From Rhizobacter sp. OV335 (GTDB lineage: Bacteria > Pseudomonadota > Gammaproteobacteria > Burkholderiales > Burkholderiaceae_C): a stretch of DNA of 64,000 bases. The translations under genes were made by a program, and so were the position numbers. The notes below the pieces were generated by a model. That model made no database searches and was not told where the DNA came from. It saw nothing but the letters and a program-made list of their open reading frames with translations. The stretch spans positions 42,642 to 106,641 of the forward strand of contig NZ_FRCQ01000027.1 in the NCBI RefSeq assembly GCF_900142965.1. The letters are read 5' to 3'. The stretch's first letter is position 1; each line of letters opens with the position of its first letter. Of the stretch, positions 1 to 8,891 are shown one piece after another.

Positions 1-343
1 CGCTCAGGCGCTCGCGCCAGACCAGCGCGAGGGCCACCTGGTGCTTGCAGAACCAGCCGTCTTCCGCGTTCGGACAGTCGCAGTCGCCACCGACCTCGCC
101 ATCCTCGATCCACACCTCGGTGGCGTAAGGGCTGGTCCCGGTGATGGTGGCGCGGATCGACGGACTGTCGCCCCGCTCCTCTTCCGTCACGTCCACGGCG
201 CCGGAGCCGGCGTAGGTCTTGCCGCGCTGGAAGATCGCCGAACTGCTGGCGCGGCGCAATGCACTGTCGTCGAGGGCGGCCGCCCATGTCGCAGTGTCGA
301 AAGGCTGAGCGGCGAGGTTGTCGGGGCTGCTGGCGTCGTTCAT
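1..343 (-). CDS. SWIM zinc-finger domain protein (partial, 3' end outside window)
   Basis: The reading frame starts with ATG at 343 and runs leftward off the window, giving 114 visible codons. Residues about 89-103 read CDCPNAEDGWFCKH, which fits the SWIM zinc-finger pattern CxC-xn-CxH. SWIM domains are known to bind zinc and to mediate DNA or protein contacts in bacterial helicase-associated proteins. The N-terminal part (MNDASSPDNLAAQPF) has no signal peptide. No clear Shine-Dalgarno sequence precedes the ATG, so the start could be different. The rest of the protein, which would show whether it is a helicase-type or stand-alone SWIM protein, lies to the left. It is divergent from the HipA-like gene, with 70 bp between them that hold no obvious promoter. 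Confidence 0.75.
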   Translation of the reverse strand, partial: MNDASSPDNLAAQPFDTATWAAALDDSALRRASSSAIFQRGKTYAGSGAVDVTEEERGDSPSIRATITGTSPYATEVWIEDGEVGGDCDCPNAEDGWFCKHQVALALVWRERLS

Positions 344-413
344 GGAAGGGGAGGCAGTGGCATCGGCACTGTAGCGCCTGGGTGCGGCGGGCCGATGCGG
401 CGACAATCGCCCG

Positions 414-1205
414 ATGCCCCGCCCGACCCTGCGCACCGTCTGCGCCCACCGCTACGTCACGCCGCTGCGTGAAGGCGGTTCCTTGCCCGCGATCATCGAG
501 GCCGATGATCAGGGCCTCTACGTGCTGAAGTTCCGCGGTGCAGGCCAGGGCCCGAAGGCGCTGATCGCCGAGCTGGTGTGCGGCGAGCTGGCGCGCGTGG
601 CCGGCCTCGCGGTGCCCGAGATCGTGCTGGTCGAGCTCGAGGCCGAACTCGCCCGCACCGAACCCGACCCCGAGATCCAGGACCTGATCCGCGCGAGCGC
701 CGGCCTGAACCTCGCGCTCGACTACCTGCCCGGCTCGGTCACCTTCGACCCGCTGGCCGACCAGCCGGCCGCCGACATCGCGTCGGCCATCGTCTGGCAC
801 GACGCCTTCGTCACCAACGTCGACCGCACGCCGCGCAACAGCAACCTGCTGATGTGGCACCGCCGGCTGTGGCTGATCGACCACGGCGCGGCGCTGTATT
901 TCCATCATTCGTGGGACGGCCACCTCGACCGCGCGGCCAGCCCGTTCGCGCTGGTGCGCGACCATGTGCTGCTGCCGTTCGCCGCCGCGCTGCCCGAGGC
1001 CGACCAGCGCATGCGAGAAGCGATCACGCCGCAGGCCATCGCCGACATCGTCGCGCTGATTCCCGATGCCTGGCTCGACGAGCCCGAGGTGTTCGCCGAC
1101 CATGCCGCGCACCGCCAGGCCTATGCCGACTACCTGACGCGCCGGCTGGCGGCGTCGCATGTCTTTGTCGAGGAGGCGATCCGTGCCCGCTCCCAGCTCC
1201 GCTGA
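414..1205 (+). CDS. HipA-like (HipA_2 type) kinase-fold protein
   Basis: A protein of 263 aa, much shorter than classical HipA (about 440 aa). The central segment WHDAFVTNVDRTPRNSNLL followed by LWLIDHGAALYF resembles a kinase catalytic loop (N-x-D-R-x-x-x-N) and a DFG-like metal-binding Asp. The N-terminal part holds a Lys in VLKFRGAGQGPKAL that could serve the nucleotide. HipA toxins are Ser/Thr kinases, but no HipB-type helix-turn-helix antitoxin is encoded here. Instead the gene overlaps a DUF3037 gene by 23 nt, and an AGGAGG inside this gene serves that partner. The function of the pair is not established. The call as HipA-like rests on motif pattern and on knowledge that HipA_2 and DUF3037 genes travel together. 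Confidence 0.75.
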   Translation: MPRPTLRTVCAHRYVTPLREGGSLPAIIEADDQGLYVLKFRGAGQGPKALIAELVCGELARVAGLAVPEIVLVELEAELARTEPDPEIQDLIRASAGLNLALDYLPGSVTFDPLADQPAADIASAIVWHDAFVTNVDRTPRNSNLLMWHRRLWLIDHGAALYFHHSWDGHLDRAASPFALVRDHVLLPFAAALPEADQRMREAITPQAIADIVALIPDAWLDEPEVFADHAAHRQAYADYLTRRLAASHVFVEEAIRARSQLR

Positions 1206-1626
1206 CCTCTGCACCTACGACTACGCGATCGTGCGCGTGGTGCCGCGGGTCGAGCGCGGCGAGTTCATCAACGTCGGGGCGATCGTCTCCTGCGCGCCCT
1301 CGGGTTTCCTGCAGGCCGGCATCGAGGTCGACGAGGCGCGGCTGCTCGCGCTCGACCCGGGGCTCGACCTGGCCGCGATCCGCGCGTCGCTGGCCGCGAT
1401 CCCGGCGATCTGCCGCGGCGGCGCCGATGCGGGCGCGCTCGGCCGACTGCTGCCGCGCGAGCGTTTCGACTGGCTGGTGGCGCCCCGCAGCACCGCGATC
1501 CAGACCTCGCCGGTGCACACCGGGCGCTGCCGCGACCTGCCCGGCGCGCTCGAACGGCTGCTCGACGCGATGGTGCGGCCGCGCCGCAGCGCCCTCCCCG
1601 ATCGGCCGACCGATCAGCCCAGGTAG
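1183..1626 (+). CDS. DUF3037 family protein, partner of the HipA-like gene
   Basis: I place the start at GTG 1183 because a perfect AGGAGG (1171-1176) sits 6 nt upstream. The frame stays open back to an ATG at 1159, which lacks such a site. The product is about 147 aa. Its opening, CTYDYAIVRVVPRVERGEFINVG, is typical of DUF3037 proteins, for which no activity is known. There is no signal peptide or membrane segment. The gene overlaps the end of the HipA-like gene, which implies translational coupling, and its 3' end overlaps the convergent carboxypeptidase gene by 13 nt. A joint role with the kinase-like protein, for example as regulator or substrate, is inference from linkage. Confidence 0.8.
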   Translation: MPAPSSADLCTYDYAIVRVVPRVERGEFINVGAIVSCAPSGFLQAGIEVDEARLLALDPGLDLAAIRASLAAIPAICRGGADAGALGRLLPRERFDWLVAPRSTAIQTSPVHTGRCRDLPGALERLLDAMVRPRRSALPDRPTDQPR

Positions 1627-3107
1627 CGGCTTTCGAGGTGCCTGCGGAAGTGCAGCGGGTTCAGCGGCTCGCCGCTCGCGCGCACCGCGAGTTCGGCCGT
1701 CGTCCAGCGGCTCGCCTGCTGCCACACGTTCTCGCGCAGCCAGTCGAACACCGGTGACAGGTCGCCGGCGGCGATGCGCGAATCGAGGTCGGGGTGCAGG
1801 CGGCGCAAGGTCGCGAACCACTGTGCGGCATACATCGCACCCAGCGTGTAGCACGGGAAATAGCCGAACAGCGCCTCGGGCCAGTGCACGTCCTGCAGCG
1901 GGCCGTTGGTGAAGTTGCCGCGGGTGTCGACGCCCAGCAGTTCCATCATGCCGGCGTCCCACAGGCCGGGGACGTCCTCCGGCTCGATCTCGCTTTCGAT
2001 CAGCGCCCGCTCGATCCGGTAGCGCAGGATCACGTGGGCCGGGTAGGTCACCTCGTCGGCGTCGACGCGGATGAAGCCCGGGTTCACGCGCGTGACCAGG
2101 CGGTAGAGGTTGTCGGGCGCGAAGGCCGGCTGCGCACCGAAATGCGTGGCCAGCATCGGCGCCAGCAGTTGCGTGAAGCCGCGGCTGCAGCCGAGCTGCA
2201 TCTCGAAGCTCAGGCTCTGGCTTTCATGGAGGGCCATCGAGCGCGCATTGGATACCGGCTGGCCGAGCCAGCCGCGCGGGCGGTTCTGCTCGTAGCGGCC
2301 GTGGCCGGTCTCGTGGATGGTGCCCATCAGGCTTTGCAGGAAGCCATCTTCGCGGTAGCGGGTGGTCAGGCGCACGTCTTCGGGCACGCCGCCGGAGAAC
2401 GGATGGGCGCTGGTGTCGAGCCGGCCGGCGTCGAAATCGAAGTCCAGCAGGTGCATCACCGCCTCGCACAGCCGGCGCTGCTGCTCGACCGGGAACGGCC
2501 CCACCGGCTCGATGCAGGCCTCGCGGGCCTGGCGCTCGCGCACCTGGGCGATCAGCCCCGGCAGCCATTGCTGCAGGTCGCCGAAGACGCGGTCGACCTC
2601 GGCGCTGGTCATGCCGGGTTCGTAGCGGTCCATCAGTGCGTCGTACTTCGACAGGCCGGTCTGCTCCGACAGCAGGCGGGCTTCTTCGCGGCCGACGCGC
2701 AGCACCTCGCGGAAATTGACGACGAAGCCGGCCCAGTCGTTGGCCGGTCGTTGGGTGCGCCATGCGTGTTCGCAGCGTGCGGTGGCCAGCGAGCGGGCCT
2801 GCACGAGCGATTCGGGGAGTGCGTTCGCGAGCCGCCATTCGCGGTGGATCTCGCGCAGGTTCGCGCGCTGGAAGTCGTCGAGCGGTTCCTGCCCGGCGCG
2901 TTCGAGTTCGCCGGCGGTCGACGGATCGGTGCGCAACCGATGCATCAGCGCCGAGAGTTCGGCCACCGCGGCAGCCCGGGCATCGTTGCCCTTAGGCGGC
3001 ATCATCGCGGCCTGGTCCCAGCCGGCGATGGCACGAAGGTGATCGAAGTGGTGAAGGCGTTGGCTCAGGGCGGCCAGCGCGTCGTAAGCGGGTGTCTTGG
3101 CGGTCAT
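1614..3107 (-). CDS. M32 family (Taq-type) metallocarboxypeptidase
   Basis: A protein of 497 aa, the usual length for thermostable carboxypeptidase 1/M32 enzymes. The zinc-binding motif HETGH lies at residues 265-269 (MGTIHETGHGRYEQN), followed by the family region that includes ALHESQSLSFEMQL with a further Glu ligand. The enzyme removes C-terminal residues from peptides in the cytoplasm with broad specificity but not proline. No signal peptide is seen. The gene stands alone, convergent with the HipA-like/DUF3037 pair, and 69 bp downstream of a small leftward gene. Nothing is truncated. Confidence 0.95.
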   Translation of the reverse strand: MTAKTPAYDALAALSQRLHHFDHLRAIAGWDQAAMMPPKGNDARAAAVAELSALMHRLRTDPSTAGELERAGQEPLDDFQRANLREIHREWRLANALPESLVQARSLATARCEHAWRTQRPANDWAGFVVNFREVLRVGREEARLLSEQTGLSKYDALMDRYEPGMTSAEVDRVFGDLQQWLPGLIAQVRERQAREACIEPVGPFPVEQQRRLCEAVMHLLDFDFDAGRLDTSAHPFSGGVPEDVRLTTRYREDGFLQSLMGTIHETGHGRYEQNRPRGWLGQPVSNARSMALHESQSLSFEMQLGCSRGFTQLLAPMLATHFGAQPAFAPDNLYRLVTRVNPGFIRVDADEVTYPAHVILRYRIERALIESEIEPEDVPGLWDAGMMELLGVDTRGNFTNGPLQDVHWPEALFGYFPCYTLGAMYAAQWFATLRRLHPDLDSRIAAGDLSPVFDWLRENVWQQASRWTTAELAVRASGEPLNPLHFRRHLESRYLG

Positions 3108-3176
3108 GTCATCGATGCGTTGTGCATCGATGCTACGTCAGGCCGGCCTGGCCGGACGAGACAGACCCCGAGGAAA

Positions 3177-3404
3177 TCAGTCGGCTGAATCGCCTTCCGA
3201 TTCGGGTTCCGCGTCGATCAGGTGATCGTAGGCGTTGATGTCGGATTCGACGCGCGGGATCAGCGGCTTGTCCAGCGGGCGGCAGATGCGGCGCTGCAGG
3301 CGCTCGAGTCGCCCGGAGCGCTCCATCGCCTGGAACACCTCCGCCGGGTTCATCATCAGAACGAAGGGGTTGCCAACGATCTCGGTGCTGTCGGTGCTCT
3401 GCAT
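3177..3404 (-). CDS. Small hypothetical protein (75 aa)
   Basis: The start at ATG 3404 (MQSTDSTEIVGNPFVLMMN) is preferred over one 39 nt upstream because GGAG lies 7 nt before it. The product is 75 aa, soluble and rich in charged residues, with a basic middle (RLERLQRRICRPLDKPLIPR) and an acidic tail (DAEPESEGDSAD). I do not recognise a domain. The clean ribosome-binding site, normal codon use and absence of a better overlapping frame support it as a real gene. It lies upstream of, and in the same direction as, the M32 carboxypeptidase gene and could be co-transcribed with it. Confidence 0.6.
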   Translation of the reverse strand: MQSTDSTEIVGNPFVLMMNPAEVFQAMERSGRLERLQRRICRPLDKPLIPRVESDINAYDHLIDAEPESEGDSAD

Positions 3405-3586
3405 GGTGACGCTCCAGTGAACGGGGTGTATCGATGGAGTCACTGTAGGCGCCGCACCCTCTTCCTCGTAGTCGGTACTGCTCCAAACGAGGGGTCAGAA
3501 GAACCCTGACATGTCTGTCGGTGGTGGCCCGCGGAAGCCGGTGATCCAGCTCCGTATGAAATCATATTTATCGTTACGGATCAATG

Positions 3587-3612
3587 AATTGAATGAGTTA
3601 CCTCATGCAATT
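3587..3612. repeat. AT-rich inverted repeat just past tatD stop
   Basis: AATTGAATGAG and CTCATGCAATT form two 11-nt arms (one mismatch) around a 4-nt loop, in an AT-rich patch (about 3550-3630) that differs from its GC-rich surroundings. On the minus strand it begins 17 nt after the tatD stop codon. It could therefore stabilise or end that transcript, but no U-tract follows. The patch between 3405 and 3628 holds no gene that I can support. Confidence 0.35.
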
Positions 3613-3628
3613 CTTGAAATCCAGATGC

Positions 3629-4420
3629 TTACATTCCGGCGGGCTCGGGCAGCCGGAACAGCGCTTCGAAATTCCGGCTGGTCTGCGCCGCGACCTCTTC
3701 CACCGTGCAGCCCTTCAGCTCGGCGAGCTGCTTGGCCACGTAGGGCACATAGGCCGGCGAGTTGGTCTTGCCGCGGTACGGCACGGGGGCCAGGTACGGG
3801 CTGTCGGTCTCGATCAGGCAGCGGTCCAGCGGCACGTAGCGCGCCACCTCTTTCAGCTCGACGGCGCTCTTGAAGGTCAGGATGCCGGAGAACGAGATCA
3901 GGAAGCCGAGGTCGAGCGCGTCGCGCGCGACGGCCATCGTCTCGGTGAAGCAATGGAACACGCCGCGCGAGCGGCCGGCGCCCTGCTCCTTCAGCAACGC
4001 GACGGTGTCGTCCGACGCACTGCGGGTGTGGATCACCAGCGGCAGGTCGCGCTCGAGCCCGGCGCGGATGTGCACCCGGAAGCGCTCGCGCTGCCATTCC
4101 ATGTCGGCGATGCTGCGGCCGTTCAGGCGGTAGTAGTCGAGCCCGGTCTCGCCGATCGCGACCACCTTGTCGCGGCGGCTCAGCGCCACCAGCGTCTCGA
4201 CGCTCGGCTCCAGCACGTCCTCGTTGTCGGGATGCACGCCGACCGAGGCCCAGAAGTTGTCGTGGGCGGCCGCCAGCGCCTGCACGCCGTCGAACTCCTC
4301 GAGCGTCGTGCAGATGCACAGCGCGCGGTCGACCTGCGCGGCCGCCATCTCGGCGCGGATCTCGTCCAGGCGAGCGTGCAGCTCGGGAAAGCTCAGGTGG
4401 CAGTGGGAGTCGACGAACAT
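3629..4420 (-). CDS. TatD family metal-dependent hydrolase
   Basis: A protein of 263 aa with the full TatD metal-site set. H6 and H8 lie in DSHCHL, E91 in GETGLDYYR, H131 in VIHTRSA, H156 in FHCFTE and D206 in ETDSPYLAP. TatD enzymes are cytoplasmic, metal-dependent nucleases (3'-5' exonuclease on DNA/RNA) implicated in repair and RNA quality control. The gene closes the leftward series mltG-tmk-holB-pilZ-tatD. The order holB/pilZ/tatD is common in proteobacteria, and here 34 bp separate it from the PilZ gene. It could be the YcfH/YjjV type; the exact orthologue cannot be fixed from sequence alone. Confidence 0.95.
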   Translation of the reverse strand: MFVDSHCHLSFPELHARLDEIRAEMAAAQVDRALCICTTLEEFDGVQALAAAHDNFWASVGVHPDNEDVLEPSVETLVALSRRDKVVAIGETGLDYYRLNGRSIADMEWQRERFRVHIRAGLERDLPLVIHTRSASDDTVALLKEQGAGRSRGVFHCFTETMAVARDALDLGFLISFSGILTFKSAVELKEVARYVPLDRCLIETDSPYLAPVPYRGKTNSPAYVPYVAKQLAELKGCTVEEVAAQTSRNFEALFRLPEPAGM

Positions 4421-4454
4421 CGCAGGGGGTGGCGCGCTCGGCGCGGCAAACGAT

Positions 4455-4844
4455 TCAGATCGTCTGCGTCGGCTTCGCGGATTGGATGGAGGTGCCGAGG
4501 ATCTCTTCGATCTTCAGCTTCAGCACGCGGGTCTTCTCGTCGGTCGGGAAGCGCACGCCGACGCCCTGGGTGCGGCCGCCCGACGCATTGGGCGGCGTGA
4601 TCCACGACACCTTGCCGGCGACCGGGTAGCGCTGCGGGTCGTCCGGCAGCGACAGCAGCAGGTAGATGTCTTCGCCGAGCTTGTACTCGCGGGTGGTCGG
4701 CACGAACAGGCCGCCTTCGCTGAACAGCGGGATGAAGGCGGCGTACAGCGCGCCCTTTTCGCGGAAGACCAGCTGGATGACGCTCGGCCGTGAGGCCGCG
4801 GCCGGTGCGACTGCGCGGGAGGGAGTGGCGGAGGAATCGCTCAT
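4455..4844 (-). CDS. pilZ: PilZ domain protein
   Basis: A protein of 129 aa starting at ATG 4844, which overlaps the holB stop as ATGA. It matches the type IV pilus PilZ class in size and layout: a short Ala/Pro-rich N-terminus, then VIQLVFREKGALYAAFIPLFSEGG and KLGEDIYLLLSLPDD. The classical c-di-GMP motif RxxxR-(D/N)xSxxG is not apparent. This fits the canonical PilZ of type IV pilus biogenesis, which does not bind c-di-GMP and works with PilB and FimX-type partners. The position between holB and tatD is the classical locus in proteobacteria. Translational coupling to holB is likely. Confidence 0.88.
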   Translation of the reverse strand: MSDSSATPSRAVAPAAASRPSVIQLVFREKGALYAAFIPLFSEGGLFVPTTREYKLGEDIYLLLSLPDDPQRYPVAGKVSWITPPNASGGRTQGVGVRFPTDEKTRVLKLKIEEILGTSIQSAKPTQTI

Positions 4845-5893
4845 CGGGTCGAGTGTACCGAAGGACCCTTGACATGGCGCGCCGGTGCCAGCGCCTCGCG
4901 GGCCTGTTGCACCAAGGATTCCACCATCACCGGCTGATTCCACGGGTGCTCGCCATGCCGGCTCGCGGTGGACAGCGCCGATGCCCAGCGCGTCAGGCCG
5001 TACAGCGGCATCGCCGCGGGCAGCGAGGCCGGCGGAAAGTAGCGCGGCGCCGCGCCGCACGACAGGCACAGCGCGTCATGGCAGAGCTTGTGCATCGCCT
5101 CCAGCAGCCGCGGCAGCGGCCACGCGGCGAGTTGGCCCGCGTCGCCGGCCGCGAGCTGCTTCGGCAGGCGCAGCCAGGCCACCGCGTCGACGCCGTCCTG
5201 CGCCCAGTCGAGCGCCTGCAGCGGCTGGCCACCGGCGGCGGCGAGCAGCACCTCGGGCTGCGCGATCTTGTGCTCGGCGAGCCAGCGCGTCGCCTGGTCG
5301 GTCGGCGGCAGCGCGAGCGGCAGCGCCTGGCAGCGGCTGCGGATCGTCGGCAGCAGCGCATCGGGCGAGCCGCTGCTGAGGATGAAACGGGCCTGGCCGG
5401 GCGGCTCTTCCAGCGTCTTCAGCAGCGTGTTGGCCGAGATGCCGTTCATGCGCTCCGCCGGGTGCAGCAGCACGACCTTGCCGCGCCCGCGCGCCGAGGT
5501 GGTCTGCGCAAAGTTGACCGCGCCACGGATCGCCTCGACCTTCAGCTCCTTGCTCGGCTTGGCCTTCGAGGCCTTGGCTTCGCTGTCGCCGTCGTCGGCG
5601 TTGTCCCAGCCCAGCGATTCGCGCAGCGCCTCGGGCAGCAGCACCAGCAGGTCGGGATGCGAGCGCGCCTGCACCAGGTGGCAGCTCGCGCAACGCCCGC
5701 AGGCGGGCTTGAACGGGCCACTTGCCGGCGCCGCCTCGCACAACCACGACTGCGCCAGCGTCAGCCCCAGCTCGAACTGGCCGATGCCCTGCGGTCCGTG
5801 GATCAGCAGCGCATGGCCGCGCTGCGTGCGCAGCGCCTCGTCGAGCGCCGCTGCCAGCCAGGGCAAGGGCAGCTTTCCTTCGGGATCTACCAC
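4841..5893 (-). CDS. holB: DNA polymerase III subunit delta'
   Basis: A protein of 350 aa with an AAA+ clamp-loader fold. The P-loop is degenerate ([12 protein letters not shown]), as expected for delta', which does not hydrolyse ATP. A Cys-rich zinc module [17 protein letters not shown] follows at about residues 85-101. [24 protein letters not shown] is the conserved sensor region around the SRC-like arginine (TIRSRCQ). Delta' is the stator of the clamp loader that places the beta clamp on primed DNA. The start overlaps the tmk stop by 7 nt and the stop overlaps pilZ by 4 nt, consistent with one operon. Confidence 0.93.
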   Translation of the reverse strand: MVDPEGKLPLPWLAAALDEALRTQRGHALLIHGPQGIGQFELGLTLAQSWLCEAAPASGPFKPACGRCASCHLVQARSHPDLLVLLPEALRESLGWDNADDGDSEAKASKAKPSKELKVEAIRGAVNFAQTTSARGRGKVVLLHPAERMNGISANTLLKTLEEPPGQARFILSSGSPDALLPTIRSRCQALPLALPPTDQATRWLAEHKIAQPEVLLAAAGGQPLQALDWAQDGVDAVAWLRLPKQLAAGDAGQLAAWPLPRLLEAMHKLCHDALCLSCGAAPRYFPPASLPAAMPLYGLTRWASALSTASRHGEHPWNQPVMVESLVQQAREALAPARHVKGPSVHSTR

Positions 5894-6504
5894 GGGTGCT
5901 GCTCCAGGGACGCGAGAACTTGCTGCCAGACCTGCTCGCGCGGCGCGGCGGCATCGATGCGGACGATGCGATCCGGCGCCGACTGCCGGCGCGATTCATA
6001 CCCCGAGCGGACGCGCTCGAAGAACGCCAGGTCCTGCTGTTCGAAGCGGTCCGGCGCGCGCACCGCGGCGCGGCGCTCGGCGGCCAGCGCGGCCGGCAGG
6101 TCGAACCAGAAGGTCAGGTCAGGCTGCAGGTGGCGGTGCACCCAGCCTTCCAGCGTGGCCAGCACGCCGGCATCGAAGCCGCGGCCGCCGCCCTGGTAGG
6201 CGAAGCTCGCATCGGTGAAGCGGTCGCACAGCACGGTGCGGCCGGCGGCCAGCGCCGGCTCGATGACTTGCGTGAGGTGGTCGCGGCGCGCGCCGAACAC
6301 CAGCAGCGCTTCGGTCAGCGGGTCCATCGGCGAATGCAGCAGCAGCTCGCGCAACTGCTCGGCCAATGGCGTGCCGCCGGGTTCGCGGGTCAGCACGACC
6401 GGCTGGCCGGCGCTGCGCAGGTGCTCGGCCAGCGCGTCGATGTGCGTGGACTTGCCGGCGCCGTCGATGCCTTCGAAGGTGATGAATCGTCCGCGCACGG
6501 GCAC
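5887..6504 (-). CDS. tmk: Thymidylate kinase (dTMP kinase)
   Basis: A protein of 205 aa. The P-loop [11 protein letters not shown] occupies residues 10-20, [14 protein letters not shown] is the conserved DR/REPGGT substrate segment, and [16 protein letters not shown] gives the DR(Y/F) motif and LID region. It phosphorylates dTMP to dTDP with ATP in the cytoplasm, an essential step of dTTP synthesis. It lies 7 bp after mltG and overlaps holB by 7 nt, the common mltG-tmk-holB order. Length and motifs are standard. Confidence 0.97.
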   Translation of the reverse strand: MPVRGRFITFEGIDGAGKSTHIDALAEHLRSAGQPVVLTREPGGTPLAEQLRELLLHSPMDPLTEALLVFGARRDHLTQVIEPALAAGRTVLCDRFTDASFAYQGGGRGFDAGVLATLEGWVHRHLQPDLTFWFDLPAALAAERRAAVRAPDRFEQQDLAFFERVRSGYESRRQSAPDRIVRIDAAAPREQVWQQVLASLEQHPW

Positions 6505-6511
6505 TGGTGGG

Positions 6512-7510
6512 CTACTTCTGGTACTGGTTGACCGCGCGATTATGCTCGGCCAGCGTCTCGCTGAACTGGCTGCTGCCGTCGCCGCGGGCCACGAAGTACA
6601 AGGCCTTGGTGGTGTCGGGCCGCACCGCGGCCAGCAGCGAGGCCCGTCCCGGCATCGCGATCGGCGTCGGCGGCAGGCCGGTGCGCAGGTAGGTGTTGTA
6701 CGGGCCGTCGGTGGTCAGGTCGCGCTTGCGCAGGTTGCCGTCGAACTGCTCGCCCAGCCCGTAGATCACGGTCGGGTCGGTCTGCAGCGGCATGCCGATG
6801 CGCAGCCGGTTCGTGAACACGCCGGCCACCCGGCTGCGGTCGGCCGGCGTGCCGGTTTCCTTCTCGACGATCGAGGCCAGCGTCAGCGCATCGTCGGCGT
6901 TGCGCAGCGGCGAGCTGGCGGCCCGCTCGGCCCAAGCCAGCTCCAGCTGGCGCTGCATCGCGCGGTGCGCCCGCTTCAGCACCGCGACGTCGCTCGCGCC
7001 CTTGCTGTAGGCGTAGGTGTCGGGATAGAAGCGGCCTTCGGGCGCGAGGCCGGCCGCGCCGATCGCGGCCATCAGCTGCGCATCGTTCATGCCGGTGACG
7101 GTCTGCTTCAGGTTCTCGGCCTTCGCGAGTTCGGCGCGGAACTGGCGGAAGGTCCAGCCTTCGATCAGGCGCACGGTGGACAGCACCTCGTCGCCGCGCA
7201 CCATCTTGTCGAGCAGGCCGCGCGGCGTGATGCCGCGCGTGATCGCATAGCTGCCCGCGCGGATCTTGCGCGCCTGGCCGGACCAGCGGAACCATTCGTA
7301 AAGCAGCACCGGCGGCGCCTGCACGCCGGCCTGGGTCCACGCGAACGCGACCTCGCGCGGCGAGGTGCCGGGTTCGATCGACACCTCGACCGCATCGGCA
7401 TTCAGCGGCAGCGGCTGCTGCAGCCACCACACCGTGCCGCCGACGGCCGCGCCGGCAGCGAGGAGGGCCAGCACGAACACCAGCAGGACGAGACGGCGCA
7501 GGAATTTCAC
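6512..7510 (-). CDS. mltG: Endolytic transglycosylase MltG (YceG-like)
   Basis: I choose GTG 7510 as start because the protein then opens with a basic N-terminus and a single membrane anchor ([19 protein letters not shown]), as in MltG. Upstream codons in frame do not look like this family. At 332 aa it is close to E. coli YceG (340 aa). The catalytic Glu is in [14 protein letters not shown], followed by the family segment [17 protein letters not shown]. MltG cleaves nascent peptidoglycan glycan strands at the inner membrane and sets strand length. The Shine-Dalgarno is weak. The gene is first in the leftward mltG-tmk-holB series and divergent from ygfZ, with a 92-bp gap holding their promoters. 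Confidence 0.93.
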   Translation of the reverse strand: MKFLRRLVLLVFVLALLAAGAAVGGTVWWLQQPLPLNADAVEVSIEPGTSPREVAFAWTQAGVQAPPVLLYEWFRWSGQARKIRAGSYAITRGITPRGLLDKMVRGDEVLSTVRLIEGWTFRQFRAELAKAENLKQTVTGMNDAQLMAAIGAAGLAPEGRFYPDTYAYSKGASDVAVLKRAHRAMQRQLELAWAERAASSPLRNADDALTLASIVEKETGTPADRSRVAGVFTNRLRIGMPLQTDPTVIYGLGEQFDGNLRKRDLTTDGPYNTYLRTGLPPTPIAMPGRASLLAAVRPDTTKALYFVARGDGSSQFSETLAEHNRAVNQYQK

Positions 7511-7602
7511 GGCGGGAAGCTCGAAAGAAGGCCTGGAGACCCCGGTCGGGACCCGATGACGGGCGCTGATGATAATCGGCACTCCTGCACGGCTTGTATC
7601 CA

Positions 7603-8523
7603 ATGAGCACAACCCTCTCCCTCGACGGCATCGCGACCCTTTCCCACTGGGGCGTGATCCGCGCGCGCGGCGCCGATGCCGCGTCGTTCCTGCACGGCCA
7701 GCTGACCAGCGACGTCGCGCAACTCGGTGCAGACAAGGCGCGGCTGGCCGGCTACTGCTCGGCCAAGGGCCGGCTGCTCGCGAGCTTCGTGGTGTGGGCG
7801 CCGGCGCCCGACGAGCTGCTGCTCGCCTGCAGCGCCGACCTGCTGGCGCCCACGCTGAAGCGGCTGTCGATGTTCGTGCTGCGCGCGCAGTGCAAGCTGA
7901 GCGACGCGTCGGCCGAGTTCGTGCTGCACGGCCTGGCCGGTGCCTCGGCACAGGCGTGGCTGGGCACAGCCGCGCTGCCCGCGCCGTGGCAGCGCAGCGA
8001 GCACGCCGGCGGCAGCCTGGTGCGCCTGCCGGATGCCGATGGTCACGAACGTTACCTGTGGGCCGCGCCGGCCGGCAGCGCCGCCCCTGCCCTGCCCGCG
8101 CTGTCGCTCGACGCCTGGCGCGAGGGCGAGGTCGCGAGCGCGGTGCCGCGCGTCGAAGCCGCCACCGTCGACCAGTTCGTGCCGCAGATGCTCAACTTCG
8201 AGCTGGTCGGCGGCGTCGACTTCCAGAAGGGCTGCTACCCCGGGCAGGAGATCGTCGCGCGCAGCCAGTACCGCGGCACCATCAAGCGGCGCAGCTTCCT
8301 GTTCGACTCCGCGGTGCCGGCGAGCGCCGGGCAGGAGATCTTCCACAGCGGCGATCCCGGCCAGCCGGCGGGCCTCGTCGTCAATGCGGCCGGGCAGCGC
8401 GTGCTGGCCGAGGTCAAGCTCGCGGCGCTCGACGCCGGCAGCCTGCACCTGGGTGCCGCCGACGGGCCGGTGCTGGTGCGCCAGCCGATGCCCTACGACG
8501 TCGACATCGACGTGACGGCCTGA
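7603..8523 (+). CDS. ygfZ: Folate-binding protein YgfZ (GcvT-like Fe-S assembly factor)
   Basis: A protein of about 306 aa with the diagnostic YgfZ motif KGCYPGQEIVAR followed by YRGTIKRR. YgfZ binds tetrahydrofolate and helps maintain certain iron-sulfur enzymes such as MiaB. The start at ATG 7603 (MSTTLSLDGIATLSHWGVIRARG) fits the family N-terminus; a TTG three codons earlier is possible. There is no strong ribosome-binding site. It is divergent from mltG and followed after 71 bp by the DUF4936 gene in the same direction. Confidence 0.93.
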   Translation: MSTTLSLDGIATLSHWGVIRARGADAASFLHGQLTSDVAQLGADKARLAGYCSAKGRLLASFVVWAPAPDELLLACSADLLAPTLKRLSMFVLRAQCKLSDASAEFVLHGLAGASAQAWLGTAALPAPWQRSEHAGGSLVRLPDADGHERYLWAAPAGSAAPALPALSLDAWREGEVASAVPRVEAATVDQFVPQMLNFELVGGVDFQKGCYPGQEIVARSQYRGTIKRRSFLFDSAVPASAGQEIFHSGDPGQPAGLVVNAAGQRVLAEVKLAALDAGSLHLGAADGPVLVRQPMPYDVDIDVTA

Positions 8524-8594
8524 CCGGCCGCGCGGCCTCAGGCATTCCAGCCATTCCAGGCACGACTTCACGGACCCGCAGCGGCGGCGGCAGC

Positions 8595-8891
8595 GTGCAC
8601 GAATTGTTCATCTACTATCGGGCGAAGGCTGGCGACGCCGAGGCGCTGTCGGCCGCGATTCTCGCGGCACAGGCGCAGTTGCAGTCGGCCTGGCCCGGGC
8701 TCCAAGCCCGGCTGCTGCGCCGACCCGACTCCCGCGACGAACACCACACCTGGATGGAAACCTACGCCTTCGCGCCCCACGGCATCGACGACACGCTGGC
8801 GCGCCAGATCGAAGCGCGGCTCGGCGCCGTGCTCGCGCCGTGGATCGTCGGCCCCCGCCACTGCGAGCGCTTCGTGCCATGTGCCTCGTAG
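8595..8891 (+). CDS. DUF4936 family protein
   Basis: A GTG at 8595 gives a 98-aa protein beginning VHELFIYYRAKAGDAEALSAAILAAQ. This opening, and the internal HHTWMETYAF, are typical of the DUF4936 family, a small betaproteobacterial family of unknown activity with a dimeric ferredoxin-like look. No other in-frame start gives the family N-terminus. The stop lies inside the next gene (13-nt overlap), so it is probably translated together with the NRDE protein and perhaps with ygfZ. Confidence 0.8.
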   Translation: MHELFIYYRAKAGDAEALSAAILAAQAQLQSAWPGLQARLLRRPDSRDEHHTWMETYAFAPHGIDDTLARQIEARLGAVLAPWIVGPRHCERFVPCAS

